The notes below the pieces were generated by a model. That model was not told the origin of the DNA and searched no databases. It saw nothing but the letters and a program-made list of their open reading frames with translations. Of a stretch of 16,082 nt of DNA, positions 15,312-16,082 are shown in pieces. The translations under genes and the position numbers were made by a program. Source of the DNA: Bacteroidota bacterium (GTDB lineage: Bacteria > Bacteroidota > Bacteroidia > Bacteroidales > B18-G4); NCBI GenBank assembly GCA_003648575.1, contig QMPN01000040.1:1-16082 (forward strand), written 5' to 3'. Numbering within the stretch: position 1 is the first letter of the stretch; each line of letters starts with the position of its first letter.

Positions 15312-15995
15312 ATGACAAAAAAGGAAATATCAGGTCTGAATAAGCTAATGCAGAAACTTGCCTCCCGTGAAGTGATCGAGAAGGTAGACTCTGATGTGAG
15401 CCCCAGGCTCGAAGTGGTGCGGGTAGGTGATACCCTCATGCTGAATGCCGCCAATACCAACTATTCATTTGGTGGTTTGCACCGGGTTTTTCAAAAGGTT
15501 TTCAAGAAAGTCAGGATGGCAGAAAGGATACCGGAGGATGTTCTCATCCTGGGATTCGGAGCAGGGAGCATTGCCAGCATACTGCGTGAAGAACTGGAGA
15601 TAGATTGCAAGATCATTGGAGTAGAGAAAGATCCTGTGGTGATCCGGCTCGGAGAGACGTATTTCAGCACCGACCGTTTTAAGGAGCTCAAGATCATAGA
15701 AGCCGATGCAGCTGCTTTTATGGCAAGCGAAAAGAAAACCTTCGACCTGATCGTTGTCGATGTATATGTCGACTTTGAAGTGCCCGTGTCATGTGAAACA
15801 GAAGAATTTATCGGTGACCTGGAAAGATGTCTCCGGCCAGGAGGTATGGTGGTCTTCAATAAACTGGTTTATAATCATAAAGCCGGAGAAGAAGCTACGG
15901 ATCTGATTGAAATTTTCAAATCCCTGCCTGGAAAAACGAAGGTGATAAAAGTGAAGGAAACTGTTGTGAATAAGATTGTTATTTATGAGACATGA
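15312..15995 (+). CDS. Class I SAM-dependent methyltransferase, spermidine synthase-like
   Basis: A 227-residue soluble protein with no signal peptide, so cytoplasmic. Residues about 1-70 are an N-terminal extension (LEVVRVGDTLMLNAANTNYS; FGGLHRVFQ) like the strand and 'YS..GGL' part that precedes the Rossmann fold in spermidine synthase-type proteins. The Rossmann fold shows motif I VLILGFGAGS (Gly81, Gly83, Gly85), the acidic end of strand 2 in IIGVEKDP (Glu105), IIEADAAAF (Asp132) and FDLIVVDVYVD (Asp150, Asp154), then RCLRPGGMVVFN. The aminopropyltransferase signature GGGDG is not present, so a true spermidine synthase is unlikely; the substrate is unknown. The gene seems unrelated to the surface-protein genes before it and has its own -7 box. 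Its last codons and TGA stop lie inside the first copies of a 7-bp tandem repeat. Confidence 0.88.
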   Translation: MTKKEISGLNKLMQKLASREVIEKVDSDVSPRLEVVRVGDTLMLNAANTNYSFGGLHRVFQKVFKKVRMAERIPEDVLILGFGAGSIASILREELEIDCKIIGVEKDPVVIRLGETYFSTDRFKELKIIEADAAAFMASEKKTFDLIVVDVYVDFEVPVSCETEEFIGDLERCLRPGGMVVFNKLVYNHKAGEEATDLIEIFKSLPGKTKVIKVKETVVNKIVIYET

Positions 15996-16082
15996 GACGT
16001 GAGACCTGAGACCTGAGACCTGAGACCTGAGACCTGAGACCTGAGACCTGAGACCTGAGACCTGAGACCTGAGACCTGAGAC
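15985..16082. repeat. Heptanucleotide tandem repeat (CTGAGAC)n reaching the window edge
   Basis: Fourteen consecutive 7-bp units run to the last base: ATGAGAC twice, GTGAGAC once, then CTGAGAC eleven times without a mismatch. The degenerate units are at the left end, next to and inside the methyltransferase gene, whose last sense codons (GAG ACA) and TGA stop at 15993-15995 fall within the first two units. There are no spacers, so it is not CRISPR. The right end is not visible. Confidence 0.97.

Noticed and set aside
15491..15859. A 122-codon minus-strand open frame opposite the methyltransferase gene
   Set aside because: It is serine/threonine-rich low-complexity sequence that mirrors the codon use of the real gene.
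15985..16082. CRISPR array
   Set aside because: The repeat unit is 7 bp with no spacers and no cas gene is in the window.

Overview
The window looks like the chromosome of a Bacteroidota bacterium (Bacteroidia/Cytophagia type). Three predicted surface proteins end in type A Type IX secretion system (T9SS) sorting domains and one ends in a type B (gliding-motility-associated) sorting domain. Two lipoproteins have acidic/lysine residues directly after the lipobox cysteine. There is a DUF4369-TlpA type thioredoxin protein and a 'Fibrobacter succinogenes major paralogous' domain. Several genes have the Bacteroidota -7 box TAnnTTTG about 35-40 nt before the start codon. No tRNA, rRNA, CRISPR array, transposase or phage gene was seen.

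Layout: (1) 1-609, the 3' part of a plus-strand gene (DUF2271-like, tentative) that enters from outside the window. (2) 621-3133, a minus-strand run of three genes read right to left: a two-PKD lipoprotein, a DUF4369-thioredoxin protein, and a small protein that resembles a degenerate GIY-YIG fold. (3) 3417-10870, three large plus-strand genes for secreted surface proteins: two tandem paralogues of about 900 residues with the same domain order, then a beta-propeller/PKD protein with a type B sorting domain. (4) 10867-12126, a minus-strand lipoprotein with PKD, FN3-like and Fib_succ_major domains, whose stop codon overlaps that of the propeller gene. (5) 12285-15182, a third large type A cargo protein with a choice-of-anchor L head. 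Its C-terminal Ig-like stalk is related to that of the two tandem paralogues. (6) 15312-15995, a class I SAM-dependent methyltransferase related to spermidine synthases. (7) 15985-16082, a 7-bp tandem repeat that starts inside the end of the methyltransferase gene and runs off the window.

How they fit together: this is a cell-surface locus. The four plus-strand cargo proteins carry N-terminal signal peptides for Sec and C-terminal signals for T9SS, so they should end up on or outside the outer membrane. Three of them share a common stalk and sorting tail joined to different heads, which suggests domain shuffling within the locus. The two lipoproteins share a related PKD module and may also be surface-exposed. 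No T9SS machinery gene and no PorP/SprF-like partner lies in the window. The most novel material is the paired 'DCLGAIPVC...DDYDWAV' head family with its cysteine-rich variant, the head/stalk exchange, the mirrored divergent promoters, and the heptanucleotide array.
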